Assembly: GCF_005116735.1 (NCBI RefSeq) | Contig: NZ_SWDB01000026.1 | Span: 1-39,593, forward strand | Direction: 5' to 3' | DNA: 39,593 nucleotides | Source of the DNA: Thalassotalea mangrovi | GTDB lineage: Bacteria > Pseudomonadota > Gammaproteobacteria > Enterobacterales > Alteromonadaceae | Shown here: positions 18,572-28,464 of the stretch, in pieces | Layout of the letters: every line of letters begins with the position of its first letter | Position numbering within the stretch: the first letter of the stretch is position 1 | Translations under genes and position numbers: made by a program | Notes under the pieces: model-generated | What the model was told of the DNA's origin: nothing | What the model saw: the letters and a program-made list of their open reading frames with translations, nothing else | Database searches by the model: none

Positions 18572-19636
18572 TTACTCATCATTAAAAATAGCCACATAAG
18601 CGGGTTTGCCTTCCTCTCTCGAGGCTCGGTACATCCCCTTCGAATTAAACGGCATGGCAATATTACCGTTACGATCGATGGCGATAACACCACCGCTGCC
18701 TCCGGCTTCAACGAGAATTTCATTAACAACGGTTTTAGCCGCTTGCTGAAGTGGAATGTTCTGATATTGCATCCGTGCACAAATATCGGCAGCTACGTGA
18801 TAACGAATGAAATATTCACCATGTCCAGTGGCTGAGACAGCACAGGATTGGTTATTGGCATAAGTGCCGGCACCAATAATCGGCGAGTCACCAACCCGGC
18901 CATAGCGTTTAGCGGTCATGCCACCGGTAGAAGTTCCGGCTACCAGGTTACCCTGCTTATCGACAGCCACGGCACCCACGGTGCCAAACTTAAATGGATC
19001 ATCCAGTTGTTGATATGCGGTTTTAGCGTTTTCATCCAGATTAGACTGCTGCAGCTTTTGTTTGGCTTTGTCCAGTTGTTGTTTACGGTGAATGGTATCA
19101 AAATAGCTGTTGTCGACGAGTTTAAACCCTTGTTCAATGGCAAACTCTTCCGCTCCTTCACCACTGAGCATGACGTGGGCAGATTTACTTTTCACCGTAT
19201 TCGCCAGGGCGATTGGACTAGCAATCCGTTTTACACCTGAAACCGCCCCCGCCTCCAGGGTTTTCCCATCCATAATCGATGCATCGAGCTCATGTTCACC
19301 TTCATAGGTATAGACAGCGCCGACCCCGGCATTAAAAAACTCACTGGCTTCAAGAATCTGAATAGCGGTGATAACAGCATCTGTACTAGTACCACCCTGA
19401 TGCAAAATATCGTAACCAGCATTAACGGCTTCAGCTAGCTTGGCACGATAAGCCTTTTCCTGCTGTGCGGTAAAATTTTCCTTGGCGATAGTACCTGCAC
19501 CGCCATGGATCGCGATAGCAACTGGCCAATCGGTAGTTTTTGTAGTCGTGGTTTCCTGAGCAAGTACTGATGTCAGGGATAAGCTTAAACCAGCTGCTGA
19601 GGCTATTAGAAAAGGCGTGAAGATTTTCTTAATCAT
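18572..19636 (-). CDS. Isoaspartyl peptidase/L-asparaginase, exported
   Basis: Ntn-hydrolase (plant-type asparaginase) that cleaves beta-aspartyl dipeptides and L-asparagine. The proenzyme self-cleaves before a Thr that becomes the nucleophile. Here GTVGAVA places it at T219, and downstream GTSTGGM and RVGDSPIIGAGTYA are the conserved substrate-binding loops. Length is 354 residues. The E. coli homologue IaaA has about 321 residues and no signal, whereas this protein has a clear N-terminal signal peptide (about 1-26, ending VLAQ), so it probably works in the periplasm. The region after the stop (18444-18571) has only a weak GTTG/CAAC hairpin. Confidence 0.93.
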   Translation of the reverse strand: MIKKIFTPFLIASAAGLSLSLTSVLAQETTTTKTTDWPVAIAIHGGAGTIAKENFTAQQEKAYRAKLAEAVNAGYDILHQGGTSTDAVITAIQILEASEFFNAGVGAVYTYEGEHELDASIMDGKTLEAGAVSGVKRIASPIALANTVKSKSAHVMLSGEGAEEFAIEQGFKLVDNSYFDTIHRKQQLDKAKQKLQQSNLDENAKTAYQQLDDPFKFGTVGAVAVDKQGNLVAGTSTGGMTAKRYGRVGDSPIIGAGTYANNQSCAVSATGHGEYFIRYHVAADICARMQYQNIPLQQAAKTVVNEILVEAGGSGGVIAIDRNGNIAMPFNSKGMYRASREEGKPAYVAIFNDE

Positions 19637-20015
19637 GAACTTGAGGTCTCATTATTGTTATGTTTAGGGAGTCGCTATGGTGGCATAAATTGCATACACA
19701 CCTATCACGTGTGAGATTTAAACCAACTATTCAAGCAGTTACAAATTAACTTTGACCGTAGCATATTTACCACAACCATGAAACAAAAGAGCTAAATCTG
19801 TCGTTCGGGAATTACAAAAAACGAACATCTTTAGAAATTCCTAATAACTTTCATAGTTTCAACTGTAACCCATTGATTTATCGGGTTTCATATAGATATA
19901 AAATATACTTTCCTCAGCTTTTCCTCAGGTTTTATAGACCCGATTAGCCTTTACTTAAAGGGTCGAAATCGCGACACATCAAGTAAATTCCCTTGATGGC
20001 ACCCGGAGGTAAATT
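19637..20015. other. Intergenic region with structured DUF3718 leader
   Basis: No gene is seen in 379 bases. On plus, TTGATT (19873-19878), 18 bp and TATAAA (19897-19902) make a plausible promoter. It gives a leader of about 105 nt with two copies of TTTCCTCAG, a GACCC/GGGTC and CCTTT/AAAGG stem near 19938-19964, and a CATCAAG/CTTGATG hairpin (19977-19998) just before the ribosome binding site GGAGG. Confidence 0.45.
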
Positions 20016-20375
20016 ATGAACACTTTAAAATTTTCTGCGAAAATGTCAGCGGTCATTGCTACTTGCGGCCTGTTAATGGCACCAGCAACCGTTTCAGCAG
20101 ATGCAATGTCCAGCTACATGGAAACTGCTCTCATTGATGTGTGCAGAGCTGCTGAATCAAACAATTTGATCCGCTTTAACAAAACCGTTAAAGAATATCG
20201 CCTGAAAACTCAGACAGTCGCTCTGAAGGTAGTATGTAATGGTGAGAACATTCCTGATTTCGCCGCTACCCACGGTGCTTACAGAACGGCAGAACGTCTG
20301 AACGAGAGCATTGAGGATGTCAGCATTGAAGACGTGGCATTACAATCTCAACAAAAAATTCATGTGAATTATTAA
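20016..20375 (+). CDS. DUF3718 family exported protein
   Basis: A 119-residue secreted or periplasmic protein with a signal peptide (about 1-29, ending VSADA). The mature part matches the DUF3718 pattern found in marine gammaproteobacteria: a Cys in IDVCRAAESN, a second Cys in ALKVVCNGENI, then FAATHGAYRTAERL. The two cysteines probably form a disulfide. Function is unknown. Ribosome binding site GGAGG lies 7 nt before the ATG. It is a single gene with its own promoter and terminator. Confidence 0.88.
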   Translation: MNTLKFSAKMSAVIATCGLLMAPATVSADAMSSYMETALIDVCRAAESNNLIRFNKTVKEYRLKTQTVALKVVCNGENIPDFAATHGAYRTAERLNESIEDVSIEDVALQSQQKIHVNY

Positions 20376-20408
20376 TGTTTGAGCAAATTTCACTTCAGAA
20401 ACCGTTGT

Positions 20409-20439
20409 AACGTAACAGCTCTTCACGGGCTGTTACGTT
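20409..20439. terminator. Intrinsic terminator of the DUF3718 gene, overlapping the convergent CDS
   Basis: Perfect 11-bp stem AACGTAACAGC/GCTGTTACGTT with a 9-nt loop. The T tract is short. The last codons of the convergent CadC-like gene lie within the hairpin. Confidence 0.7.
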
Positions 20440-22597
20440 TATCCTTCCCTGAAATCACCACTACTTGCTTGCGCTGCCTTTTCAGAGCCTGGTCAATGTA
20501 AGTAAATCGTTCGGCGAATTTTTCCCTTGAAACATTGCCAGTAAAGGCCGGATGAATACCACCATATTGCCATGTATACAGATGCAGCCATCCTTCAGCG
20601 ATAGCATCATCGAGGGCGTTCAACGCCTGCTCATTGTCATCGAGTACCAGCCATAAAATAACATCACTGATCCCCTTAGCCCCATAGCCTAACCGTTGTT
20701 GGTCGGCGATATCCCGCAATAACTGTTTCGCTAATTGCTGTGCCTCAACGGCGTCACCGGTTTGGGCAAGCAACCAGGTATAATCTACCCAATCGGAATA
20801 GCGTATCTGTGAGCTTTCGGGTTTTTGATCGGCGAAAATCTGCTGATAAATCGTCAGTGATTTTGAGTAATCACCTTTTAGCATTTGATAACGACCATAT
20901 AGCATTGAGTCTTGCAAGGCATCCTGGGCGTCACATGCACTATCCGTGTCAACTTCAGTGATGATTGCCAGCTGACAGGCAATTGCCCGACTGGCAAGCG
21001 GTTCTGCTTGATTTAGCAGTTTTTGGTATTGTTGACTGGCAAGTTCAGGCAATTGCAAATAGAAATAACTCTGCGCCAATAATACTCGTAGCTCGCGGTT
21101 TTCTTTTTCTAATTCGACCGGTTTGAGAAAATTTATCGCTTCGCTAAAACGACCATTTTCTACCAATAACCAGGCAAGCATATATTTTGCGCTGTAATCA
21201 TCCCGATTAAAATTTAAATACGTTGTTAAGGTGTCTATCGCCGCCTGATTTTGTCCCATCAAACTTTGCAGTTTCGCTTGATAAAACGTGGCAACTGAAA
21301 ATCCTGGTTGTAATTTTAGCGCTTTTTGGACATGAGATTCGGCCTGTTCATATTGCTTTGCCTGCAGGTAAAATGACGCCATAAAACTATGATACTCAGG
21401 TTGGTTGGCAAATAATTCAGCGTATTGCTTACCGGTGTTAATCAGTTGCTGTAATGGGATCGTAGCTGACGAATACTGATACAGTCCCTGAATAAAAGCC
21501 ATTCCTTCCGGCATGGTATCCTGATTATATGAACCGTATAACGATTCCATTCTGGCAAAGTAATCAGGATTATCAAAAAAGCTCGCCGCCCGATATAACG
21601 CAATACCGAGTTCAAGCGGTACTTTCTGATCATTAGGATAAGTACGAAGTCCATTTTCCAGTAACTGGATCGATAACAGGTAGTTCTGTTGGCTGCTAAC
21701 CATGCGTAATTGCCGAGCCTGGTATATCAGTAACGCCGTCTGCATGCTCTCTACCGACATCGTATCGAGATCTAGACCTTCGCGGTCGACTACCTCTATA
21801 AAATAATCCAGAGTATTAGCTACACTGTTAACCAGAATATGCCAGTCTTCAACACTACCGGCAAACGTCTGACTCCAGATAACTTTCCCTTCCCTGGCGT
21901 CCGCAAAATGCATGCTTACCTGAAAATCGTTGTTTATACGTCGTACTGCACCACCGACAAAATAGTCAAAATTGACCGCATTGGAGTCGATAAATTCATT
22001 ATTCAGGCTTACCTGAACATGCTTAGAATTGCCAAGTGTTGTTATCAATTGCTGGGTCAATGACTTGGCAACCAGGTTACTCTCTCCTAACTCATCACTG
22101 GCACTAAAGTTATCGACACGAAGTTTTACGATGCGATCTACATCATTATGTTTAAAAGCGAACAACCAAACCGCGATGGCTATCGCCATAATGGCAAGCA
22201 GTATAAACAGGTTTCGCTTTTTCACGTTAAATCGAACATAGTCGTTCGCTGGTTCATCAAGCGATGGTAAATCTTGTTCGTTTCTTGAAGGTGTATAATC
22301 CAGCAGGTAGCCATGTTTGGGAATGGTTTTTATGTACTGATGAACTTTACCCTGGTCATTGAGCTTTTTGCGGAGCACCGAAATGGCTCGGGTAATCACA
22401 TCATCAGACGTGTAACGAGATTGCCAGACATTTTCATTTAGCTCTTCCCTGGAGACTACTCGATTGCTGTTTTCCAACAGATAAACCAATACCTCCATCA
22501 CCTTTGGCTCAAGGTGGATTACCTCCCCATCTTTTTCGATCAGCGACTTTTCCGGGTAGATCACCCAGTCATCCAAAAGATAGGAAATGTTCGCCAT
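20423..22597 (-). CDS. CadC-like membrane regulator: winged helix, one TM segment, periplasmic TPR domain
   Basis: A 724-residue one-component regulator. Residues about 5-100 form an OmpR/CadC winged helix (HLEPKVMEVLVYLL, SREELNENVW, TRAISVLRKKL, IKTIPKHGYLL). One transmembrane helix lies at about 129-148 (NLFILLAIMAIAIAVWLFAF). The remainder would be periplasmic. It has an alpha/beta region at about 155-260, as in other CadC-like regulators, and then a chain of TPR-like helices (for example QPEYHSFMASFYLQAKQYEQAESHVQKALKL broken into A and B helices). The signal and target genes are unknown. It converges with the DUF3718 gene, and its stop lies inside that gene's terminator. The start has AAGGT 5 nt upstream. 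Confidence 0.85.
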   Translation of the reverse strand: MANISYLLDDWVIYPEKSLIEKDGEVIHLEPKVMEVLVYLLENSNRVVSREELNENVWQSRYTSDDVITRAISVLRKKLNDQGKVHQYIKTIPKHGYLLDYTPSRNEQDLPSLDEPANDYVRFNVKKRNLFILLAIMAIAIAVWLFAFKHNDVDRIVKLRVDNFSASDELGESNLVAKSLTQQLITTLGNSKHVQVSLNNEFIDSNAVNFDYFVGGAVRRINNDFQVSMHFADAREGKVIWSQTFAGSVEDWHILVNSVANTLDYFIEVVDREGLDLDTMSVESMQTALLIYQARQLRMVSSQQNYLLSIQLLENGLRTYPNDQKVPLELGIALYRAASFFDNPDYFARMESLYGSYNQDTMPEGMAFIQGLYQYSSATIPLQQLINTGKQYAELFANQPEYHSFMASFYLQAKQYEQAESHVQKALKLQPGFSVATFYQAKLQSLMGQNQAAIDTLTTYLNFNRDDYSAKYMLAWLLVENGRFSEAINFLKPVELEKENRELRVLLAQSYFYLQLPELASQQYQKLLNQAEPLASRAIACQLAIITEVDTDSACDAQDALQDSMLYGRYQMLKGDYSKSLTIYQQIFADQKPESSQIRYSDWVDYTWLLAQTGDAVEAQQLAKQLLRDIADQQRLGYGAKGISDVILWLVLDDNEQALNALDDAIAEGWLHLYTWQYGGIHPAFTGNVSREKFAERFTYIDQALKRQRKQVVVISGKDKRNSP

Positions 22598-22766
22598 AAC
22601 GTACCTTAAATCGCAACATTTGCTTGAGAACCGATGAAAACTTGAGTCCCAAAATTAGTGATTATGCGATTATTACCCGACTAATCTCAGTAGTTAATTG
22701 TAGTTAAGTTATGCCAGTTCGGGGAGCCTGTCATGGAAAGTGAGGTTTAATTTGCGGACAGCATGG

Positions 22767-24743
22767 TTAACCTTGCCGTCCCTGGTCGATACGACTCCCA
22801 AGTCCGGAGCATCGTGTCACACATTTAGAAACCCCTTCGCAAAACTCGGTCTTACGGGAAAATAGCTGAAAATGGGATTTTGCCCGGGTAAGCCCGGTAT
22901 AAATCAGTTCTCTGGATAATAAACGAGTACTGCCTTTTTCAGGAATAACCATGGCAACGCTTTCGAACTCAGATCCTTGGGTTTTGTGGATGGTCATCGC
23001 AAAAACCGTTTCGAATGGCGGTAAACGAGGAATGGATACGGAACGAAATTGATCACCGTCCGGGAAATGGGCTTTTAAGTTTCCATCGGCATCTGGCCAA
23101 ATCATACCAATGTCACCATTAAATAACTGTAACTTATAATGGTTCTGGGTGATCATAATAGGCCGTCCCCGGTACAGTTTTTGGCCATAGGCTTTAAAAC
23201 CCTGACTCTGTAGCTCCTGCTCTATCATCTCGTTAATTGATTCAATACCTGCCTCACCTAAGCGGCTTGGCGTAAGAATTCTAAACCTCTGAAACTTGCT
23301 ATATGCAGCAGATAAGTCGGTTTGCAAAAATATCTCTCGATAATAATCCTGAGTAAGACTTTGTATATATTTGCTCAGAGATTTTTCCGACGCCAATTGC
23401 AACTGCTCGGTATCCTTTGACAATAACTGCCAGCACTGGTTACTGTCACCGTCAATGATAGCCTTTGCCAACAACCCAATTCCGCCGCTGCCCTGGAAAC
23501 GTCTGGATTTGGTCAGGTATGTGAGGTAATCGCAACTAAGATTCTCGACAGATTCGATGTTTTGCGAGGTTAACTGGCGGATATAATTGGCATTTTTCTG
23601 GGAATACCTGGTTACTGGTGAGATTGCAAGATCGGCAAGTACACTTCCCGTTTCCACCGAAGGTAACTGCTGGCAGTCGCCCAGCAGCACGACTTTACAC
23701 TTTTCAGGCAGCGCTCTGAAAAGTCGGGTCATTAGTGGTAAATCCACCATAGATACTTCATCGACGATAACGACGTCGCAGGACAAGGGACTATCCTGAT
23801 GATGACGGAAGTTTGGACTATTCGGGATAACACCTAATAGTCTGTGCAAAGTTAACCCTGTCACTGGAATCGTATCCAGAACCGAACCAGGTATGCTATT
23901 GTCTTTGCGAAAGCCTTCAATTGCAGCGGCAATGGATTCGCTCAAACGTTGAGCAGCCTTGCCAGTCGGTGCTACCAATTTGATGTCAGGATTTACCTTC
24001 GATTGCATGATTAGCGCCGCAATAAGTTTCGTGACCGTATACGTTTTTCCTGTTCCTGGACCCCCGGCAATGATACTGAACGATTTATTCAAGGCGTTAG
24101 CCACCGCTACCTTTTGCCAATCGGTTTCGTTTTCACCTAAGCGAGGGAATAATTGTTGAACGATATCAGCGGCCGCTTTATTGCCATTGCCGGCTTTGAT
24201 ATCAGCATCGGCTTGTTGCGATGAAATGGCCTCAATTTGTAATCGATGATTAATCAAATCGGCTAATTCGGTTTCAAATCGCCAGTAACGTCGCAAATAA
24301 ACCTGTTGATTATCGACCACGACTAATCCTTGCTCAACATTGGCACCGATAAACCGGGCAAGAATGTCCTCTAATAATATGATATCCGGGAAAACATAAC
24401 CCAGATAATCCTCATCTGAACCGTCGCTACTTTCAAACCAATGTTGCCCGGCAATAGTTTCCAACGGTAAGCAGGTATGTCCCTGCCTTTGAAACTGCGA
24501 TAGCGCAAGAAATAGATGAAACAATGTCGAAAATTCTTGATAGTCGAATCCGGATTCACTGGAGGTAGAAAGAATTTCTTTTGCCAGGAAATAATCAATG
24601 GCTTCAATATCGGTAAGTTGTTTCTTCAGTTTCAAAACACTAGGTAATTTATCCACGAAACTTTGCCAGTTTTCGACTGGCGCCTCCTCGGCAAACAAAA
24701 AGCTCTGTTGCTCTTGCTTGTTTTCCTGATGCTTATTCGTCAT
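22767..24743 (-). CDS. recD: Exodeoxyribonuclease V alpha subunit RecD
   Basis: 5'-3' helicase of the RecBCD double-strand-break repair enzyme. Walker A is GGPGTGKT (227-234). Further SF1 motifs are VIVDEVSMVDLPLM, LLGDCQQLPSVETG, FAMTIHKTQGSEF and YTGLTRAKS. At 658 residues it is longer than E. coli RecD (608), with extra residues at the N-terminus and a Cys-containing tail (EGVSKCVTRCSGLGS). It starts at ATG 3 nt after the recB stop, with GAGGG in the recB end as the ribosome binding site. It is the last gene of the recC-recB-recD operon. Confidence 0.96.
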   Translation of the reverse strand: MTNKHQENKQEQQSFLFAEEAPVENWQSFVDKLPSVLKLKKQLTDIEAIDYFLAKEILSTSSESGFDYQEFSTLFHLFLALSQFQRQGHTCLPLETIAGQHWFESSDGSDEDYLGYVFPDIILLEDILARFIGANVEQGLVVVDNQQVYLRRYWRFETELADLINHRLQIEAISSQQADADIKAGNGNKAAADIVQQLFPRLGENETDWQKVAVANALNKSFSIIAGGPGTGKTYTVTKLIAALIMQSKVNPDIKLVAPTGKAAQRLSESIAAAIEGFRKDNSIPGSVLDTIPVTGLTLHRLLGVIPNSPNFRHHQDSPLSCDVVIVDEVSMVDLPLMTRLFRALPEKCKVVLLGDCQQLPSVETGSVLADLAISPVTRYSQKNANYIRQLTSQNIESVENLSCDYLTYLTKSRRFQGSGGIGLLAKAIIDGDSNQCWQLLSKDTEQLQLASEKSLSKYIQSLTQDYYREIFLQTDLSAAYSKFQRFRILTPSRLGEAGIESINEMIEQELQSQGFKAYGQKLYRGRPIMITQNHYKLQLFNGDIGMIWPDADGNLKAHFPDGDQFRSVSIPRLPPFETVFAMTIHKTQGSEFESVAMVIPEKGSTRLLSRELIYTGLTRAKSHFQLFSRKTEFCEGVSKCVTRCSGLGSRIDQGRQG

Positions 24744-24746
24744 TCC

Positions 24747-27700
24747 CTAACCCTCGATACACTCTTCATGACCAGCAATTAAATGATCCAGCTCCGTTAA
24801 CCACGGCTCAGACAACGGATTGAAATAAACCCCATAACTGTTGTCACCAGAAGCAAACATGTTTGCTTCTGGTGCTTGACCCATGCCACGCAGATATAAA
24901 TATACGGCGCCGCCAAAATGCTGCTCGAAGCAATAATCTTCGATGCGCGTTTGCAAATAACGGTGCAACGCGAGCGAGTAAATAAGCGCCTGGAGATCAT
25001 AGAAGTTGTCAAACATGTGTTGCTGCAGGCTTTTTGCATCGTAATTTTCAAAATGATCGCCAAGATACGAGGATTTGTAATCACAAACGTAGTACTTGCC
25101 ATCATGTTCAAATACCAGATCGATAAACCCGTGCATCATGCCCTGGATATCGCCACGAGTTGGGAGCATGGCCTTATATCCAGCGTCTGCTCCTAATGCG
25201 CCACGAAAGCGTTGTAGATATTGACTTATCGCCTGCACTTTTACTGACGACACCGGAAAATAAAACTCCAGTTCTTTTAGTGCCCTTTCTTTGGTTAAAG
25301 ATGCTAACCGACACACACTCTTGTCAGCGACATGAAAAGGCTGTGCCAAACATGCCACCAGCCAGTCCGTTAACCCCTGCAAGACATTTTCATCATCTGC
25401 CAACCTGGCATTTTGCAATCGATTGGCAATCCATTGTGTATCTGGCTGAGAAAAATCAAGATGTTCGAGAATATCGTGCAGCAAATTACCGGTTTTTGCC
25501 CCCTTTGGTAACTTGCTAATCGCTGTTGTCCGTTCAATATCCTGCCCAATCTGGTTGGCATCAAGACGGTCCGGATCCGATAAACCATAATGTCGATGCC
25601 CTCGGGTTAAGCCAGAAAAAGACGTTAACCACCAGTCCCTTTCGATACGCCCACGAAATTGTGCAGCCTGAAGCGCCATCGATGCTTTGTTTACCTGATA
25701 CACTTGAGGTTCAAGGTTTTCGGCATCAATAACCGATAATTCAACACCGTGTTGGCAATGGTTTGCATATTGCCGCCACGCATCTGGATAATTCCCTTCA
25801 ACCAGGTCTAACGCTCGGCCTAACGGCGATTTCGCCGAATCTTTGAAATCGGCACTAAACAAATAGCACTGTAGTTTTGCCCGGGTCAGAGCAACATACA
25901 ACAAGCGCGTATCTTCTGCATATTGTTCATCACACATGGCTTTTGCCAACGCATCATTTGCGCCAAGGGCTAATTCAACATCGCCTTGTTCATTATGAGC
26001 GCTAAGCACTTCCCTGGTGCGGATACCCGCTTTCAATGGATCTTTGTGAATACAGGCAAAAGGAACAAACACAATCGGATATTCCAGGCCTTTTGAACCG
26101 TGTTGGGTGACAACCTGAATCAAATCTGAATCGCTTTCTAATCGCAATTCTGTTTCAACCATTTGTGGATTCTGACACAGATATTCAAAATGACTGATGA
26201 GTTGTATTGGATGACGATGCTGCTGTGATAATCCTTGTAATATTTCAAACAGATGAATGCAGTTTGTTAGCATTCGTTCTCTGCTACCCAATAACTCGGA
26301 TTGGTACTGTTGCGGAAAATAATCATGCAGCAATTTCATTGCCATCGGCATAAAGCCGCGTTTTTGCCAGGTCTGATGCAGTGCCTGCAGGTCCTGCACC
26401 AAACGCTCCCATAGACGCTCATCCTGTTGCAGTTGTTGTAGTTGACGAGGTGAAAAACCAAAGAATGGTCCCGCTAAGGTTCCATACAGTCTTCTTTCAT
26501 CCTCCGGGGTAATTATTGTCTTCAACGCATCAACCAACGCATTACAGATAGGATGCTGTAACAGATTTGAACGTTCTGATTTATAAACAGCGTCTAAGTT
26601 ATTTTCCTGCAATGCTGCCAGTACGTAACCTGCTTGTCCGCCATCGCGCACCAAAATTGCAATATCCGACGGTTGCACCGGCCTGCTCGTGTTCTGGTTC
26701 CTGTCAACAATCGTACCTTGCAGCAAAAGCTGAGAAATCTGGTTACTGAGCCAGGTACTCATCTTTTGACTAAAATCTTTACCCAACTGACCACGGCTGA
26801 TATCACAATCGTTATGGTTAAAATGCACGCCTTGCATCGCCGCAGATTCTTTCCCGTTAATAACAAGGACTTCATTATCGGCACCTGGAGCCGCATTAAC
26901 AGGTTGATAACCGATTGAGTAACCGAAGATATCTCGGCTTTTTGACGCTAACGAATTACCATAAAAAAACACGTTATAGGCGTGGATCATTGCTGCCGAA
27001 GACCGCCAGTTTGTATCCATTACCCAACGATATGAAACCAGTGATGCTGCCTGTAAATAGGTAAAAATATCACCACCTCGAAATCCATAGATTGCCTGCT
27101 TTGGGTCACCAATCAGATACAATGCGGTCTCTTGTTGAAGGTGTTGAGAGTCGCTCCCAATTTCAGAATTAGAGTTGGAGTCTGTGTTGGAATCAGTGTT
27201 GAAATAAAGGCTGGATAAAATATTAAACTGGCCGGCATCGGTATCCTGAAATTCATCGACGAGTGCCGCCGGATACTGCTTTCTAAGTTGTTGTTGAAGA
27301 AAGTGTCGATGACTCCCGGACAACAAAGCGTTCTCAAGGGTAGCGATCAAATCATCAAAGCTTAAAACCTGACGATCCGATTTCAGCATGTGCACCTTAA
27401 CCCGAATATTATCGATATATTGCGCTACGTAATCATACGCCTGAATTTTCTCGATTGCCTGCGCAAAACCATCAATCACTTTTTTCAATTCATTGAGCGG
27501 AGCAAATGCGATTTGCAGAGCCTTTTTATCGGCTTGTTTATCCTTTGCTTTTGGTAATCTTGCTGCACCACAAAATCGAAAATCAATCACTAAATCATCA
27601 ATTTCTTGGCTAATATCGCCATTTTTTAATCCATTACCCGCCAGTTGTAACGCTTGTATTAACGTTGAAAACTCCAGTTCACGTTCATCTCTGGCTTTAC

Positions 27701-28460
27701 CGGTTTTGTTATCAATCAAATGCTCAGCGATCAATGGTTCGTTATCAGTCAAAGATTGCAGGCAACGGTCAATTAATTGCCGTAAATCATCAATTTTAGC
27801 CTCTACCGTTTCTACTTTTGGGCTTTGTCTGGCACGGCATACGCCAATAAAAGACTGATAAAATGCCTCCGGAGATGGCCAGAACTGGCTTATCAGGGCA
27901 AATTCTTGCTGACGCTCTTCAACTGCAGCTAATTGTCGATATAAGTCCTGGATCGTTTGTAGGTAATATTCCTGATCATCGGTTTCCATAGCGGCATTGA
28001 AACTCACGCCACTTGCAAATGCGTGTTGTGATAACACCCGTTTACAAAACCCATGAATCGTGAAGATTGCGGCATCATCCAATTGCAATAGCGCCAGTTT
28101 TAACCCCAGCTTAGCTTTGTCTGCAGGGATCTTTTGTCCTAATTCATAAAATAAAGGATTGGATACATCCTGAGTCCATTCATCCCAGTGAGTAAATGCC
28201 TGGCGCAAAAACTCATCGATACGGCCACGGATTTCCTCTGTCGCCGCTTTGGTAAACGTCATCACCAGAATATTTTCAACGCTTAATCCTTTTTCTAGCA
28301 ACAGGCGAAGATAGATGCGGGTGATATTATAGGTTTTACCGGTTCCAGCACTCGCCTCTATTAAATGGCTACCGGATAATGGAATAAATTCAGACTGCAA
28401 AGGTGCAAACGTCTGTTGATGCTCTTGAGAGAGCTGTTGACTGTCTGTTCGAAATTGCAC
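24747..28460 (-). CDS. recB: Exodeoxyribonuclease V beta subunit RecB
   Basis: 3'-5' helicase and nuclease subunit of RecBCD. It resects double-strand breaks and loads RecA after Chi recognition. UvrD-type motifs: ASAGTGKT (36-43), DEFQDTD, LIGDPKQAIYGFRGGD, and YVALTRAKLQCYLF. The C-terminal PD-(D/E)xK nuclease domain shows GFIDLVF and CDYKSS (about 1105-1125). Length 1237, against about 1180 in E. coli. The start is GTG with AAGGA 8 nt upstream, inside the recC 3' end. A short Asn/Asp/Ser-rich stretch (about 419-438) sits between DEFQDTD and LIGDPKQ, where E. coli has only a short linker. Confidence 0.97.
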   Translation of the reverse strand: MQFRTDSQQLSQEHQQTFAPLQSEFIPLSGSHLIEASAGTGKTYNITRIYLRLLLEKGLSVENILVMTFTKAATEEIRGRIDEFLRQAFTHWDEWTQDVSNPLFYELGQKIPADKAKLGLKLALLQLDDAAIFTIHGFCKRVLSQHAFASGVSFNAAMETDDQEYYLQTIQDLYRQLAAVEERQQEFALISQFWPSPEAFYQSFIGVCRARQSPKVETVEAKIDDLRQLIDRCLQSLTDNEPLIAEHLIDNKTGKARDERELEFSTLIQALQLAGNGLKNGDISQEIDDLVIDFRFCGAARLPKAKDKQADKKALQIAFAPLNELKKVIDGFAQAIEKIQAYDYVAQYIDNIRVKVHMLKSDRQVLSFDDLIATLENALLSGSHRHFLQQQLRKQYPAALVDEFQDTDAGQFNILSSLYFNTDSNTDSNSNSEIGSDSQHLQQETALYLIGDPKQAIYGFRGGDIFTYLQAASLVSYRWVMDTNWRSSAAMIHAYNVFFYGNSLASKSRDIFGYSIGYQPVNAAPGADNEVLVINGKESAAMQGVHFNHNDCDISRGQLGKDFSQKMSTWLSNQISQLLLQGTIVDRNQNTSRPVQPSDIAILVRDGGQAGYVLAALQENNLDAVYKSERSNLLQHPICNALVDALKTIITPEDERRLYGTLAGPFFGFSPRQLQQLQQDERLWERLVQDLQALHQTWQKRGFMPMAMKLLHDYFPQQYQSELLGSRERMLTNCIHLFEILQGLSQQHRHPIQLISHFEYLCQNPQMVETELRLESDSDLIQVVTQHGSKGLEYPIVFVPFACIHKDPLKAGIRTREVLSAHNEQGDVELALGANDALAKAMCDEQYAEDTRLLYVALTRAKLQCYLFSADFKDSAKSPLGRALDLVEGNYPDAWRQYANHCQHGVELSVIDAENLEPQVYQVNKASMALQAAQFRGRIERDWWLTSFSGLTRGHRHYGLSDPDRLDANQIGQDIERTTAISKLPKGAKTGNLLHDILEHLDFSQPDTQWIANRLQNARLADDENVLQGLTDWLVACLAQPFHVADKSVCRLASLTKERALKELEFYFPVSSVKVQAISQYLQRFRGALGADAGYKAMLPTRGDIQGMMHGFIDLVFEHDGKYYVCDYKSSYLGDHFENYDAKSLQQHMFDNFYDLQALIYSLALHRYLQTRIEDYCFEQHFGGAVYLYLRGMGQAPEANMFASGDNSYGVYFNPLSEPWLTELDHLIAGHEECIEG

Positions 28461-28464
28461 GAGA

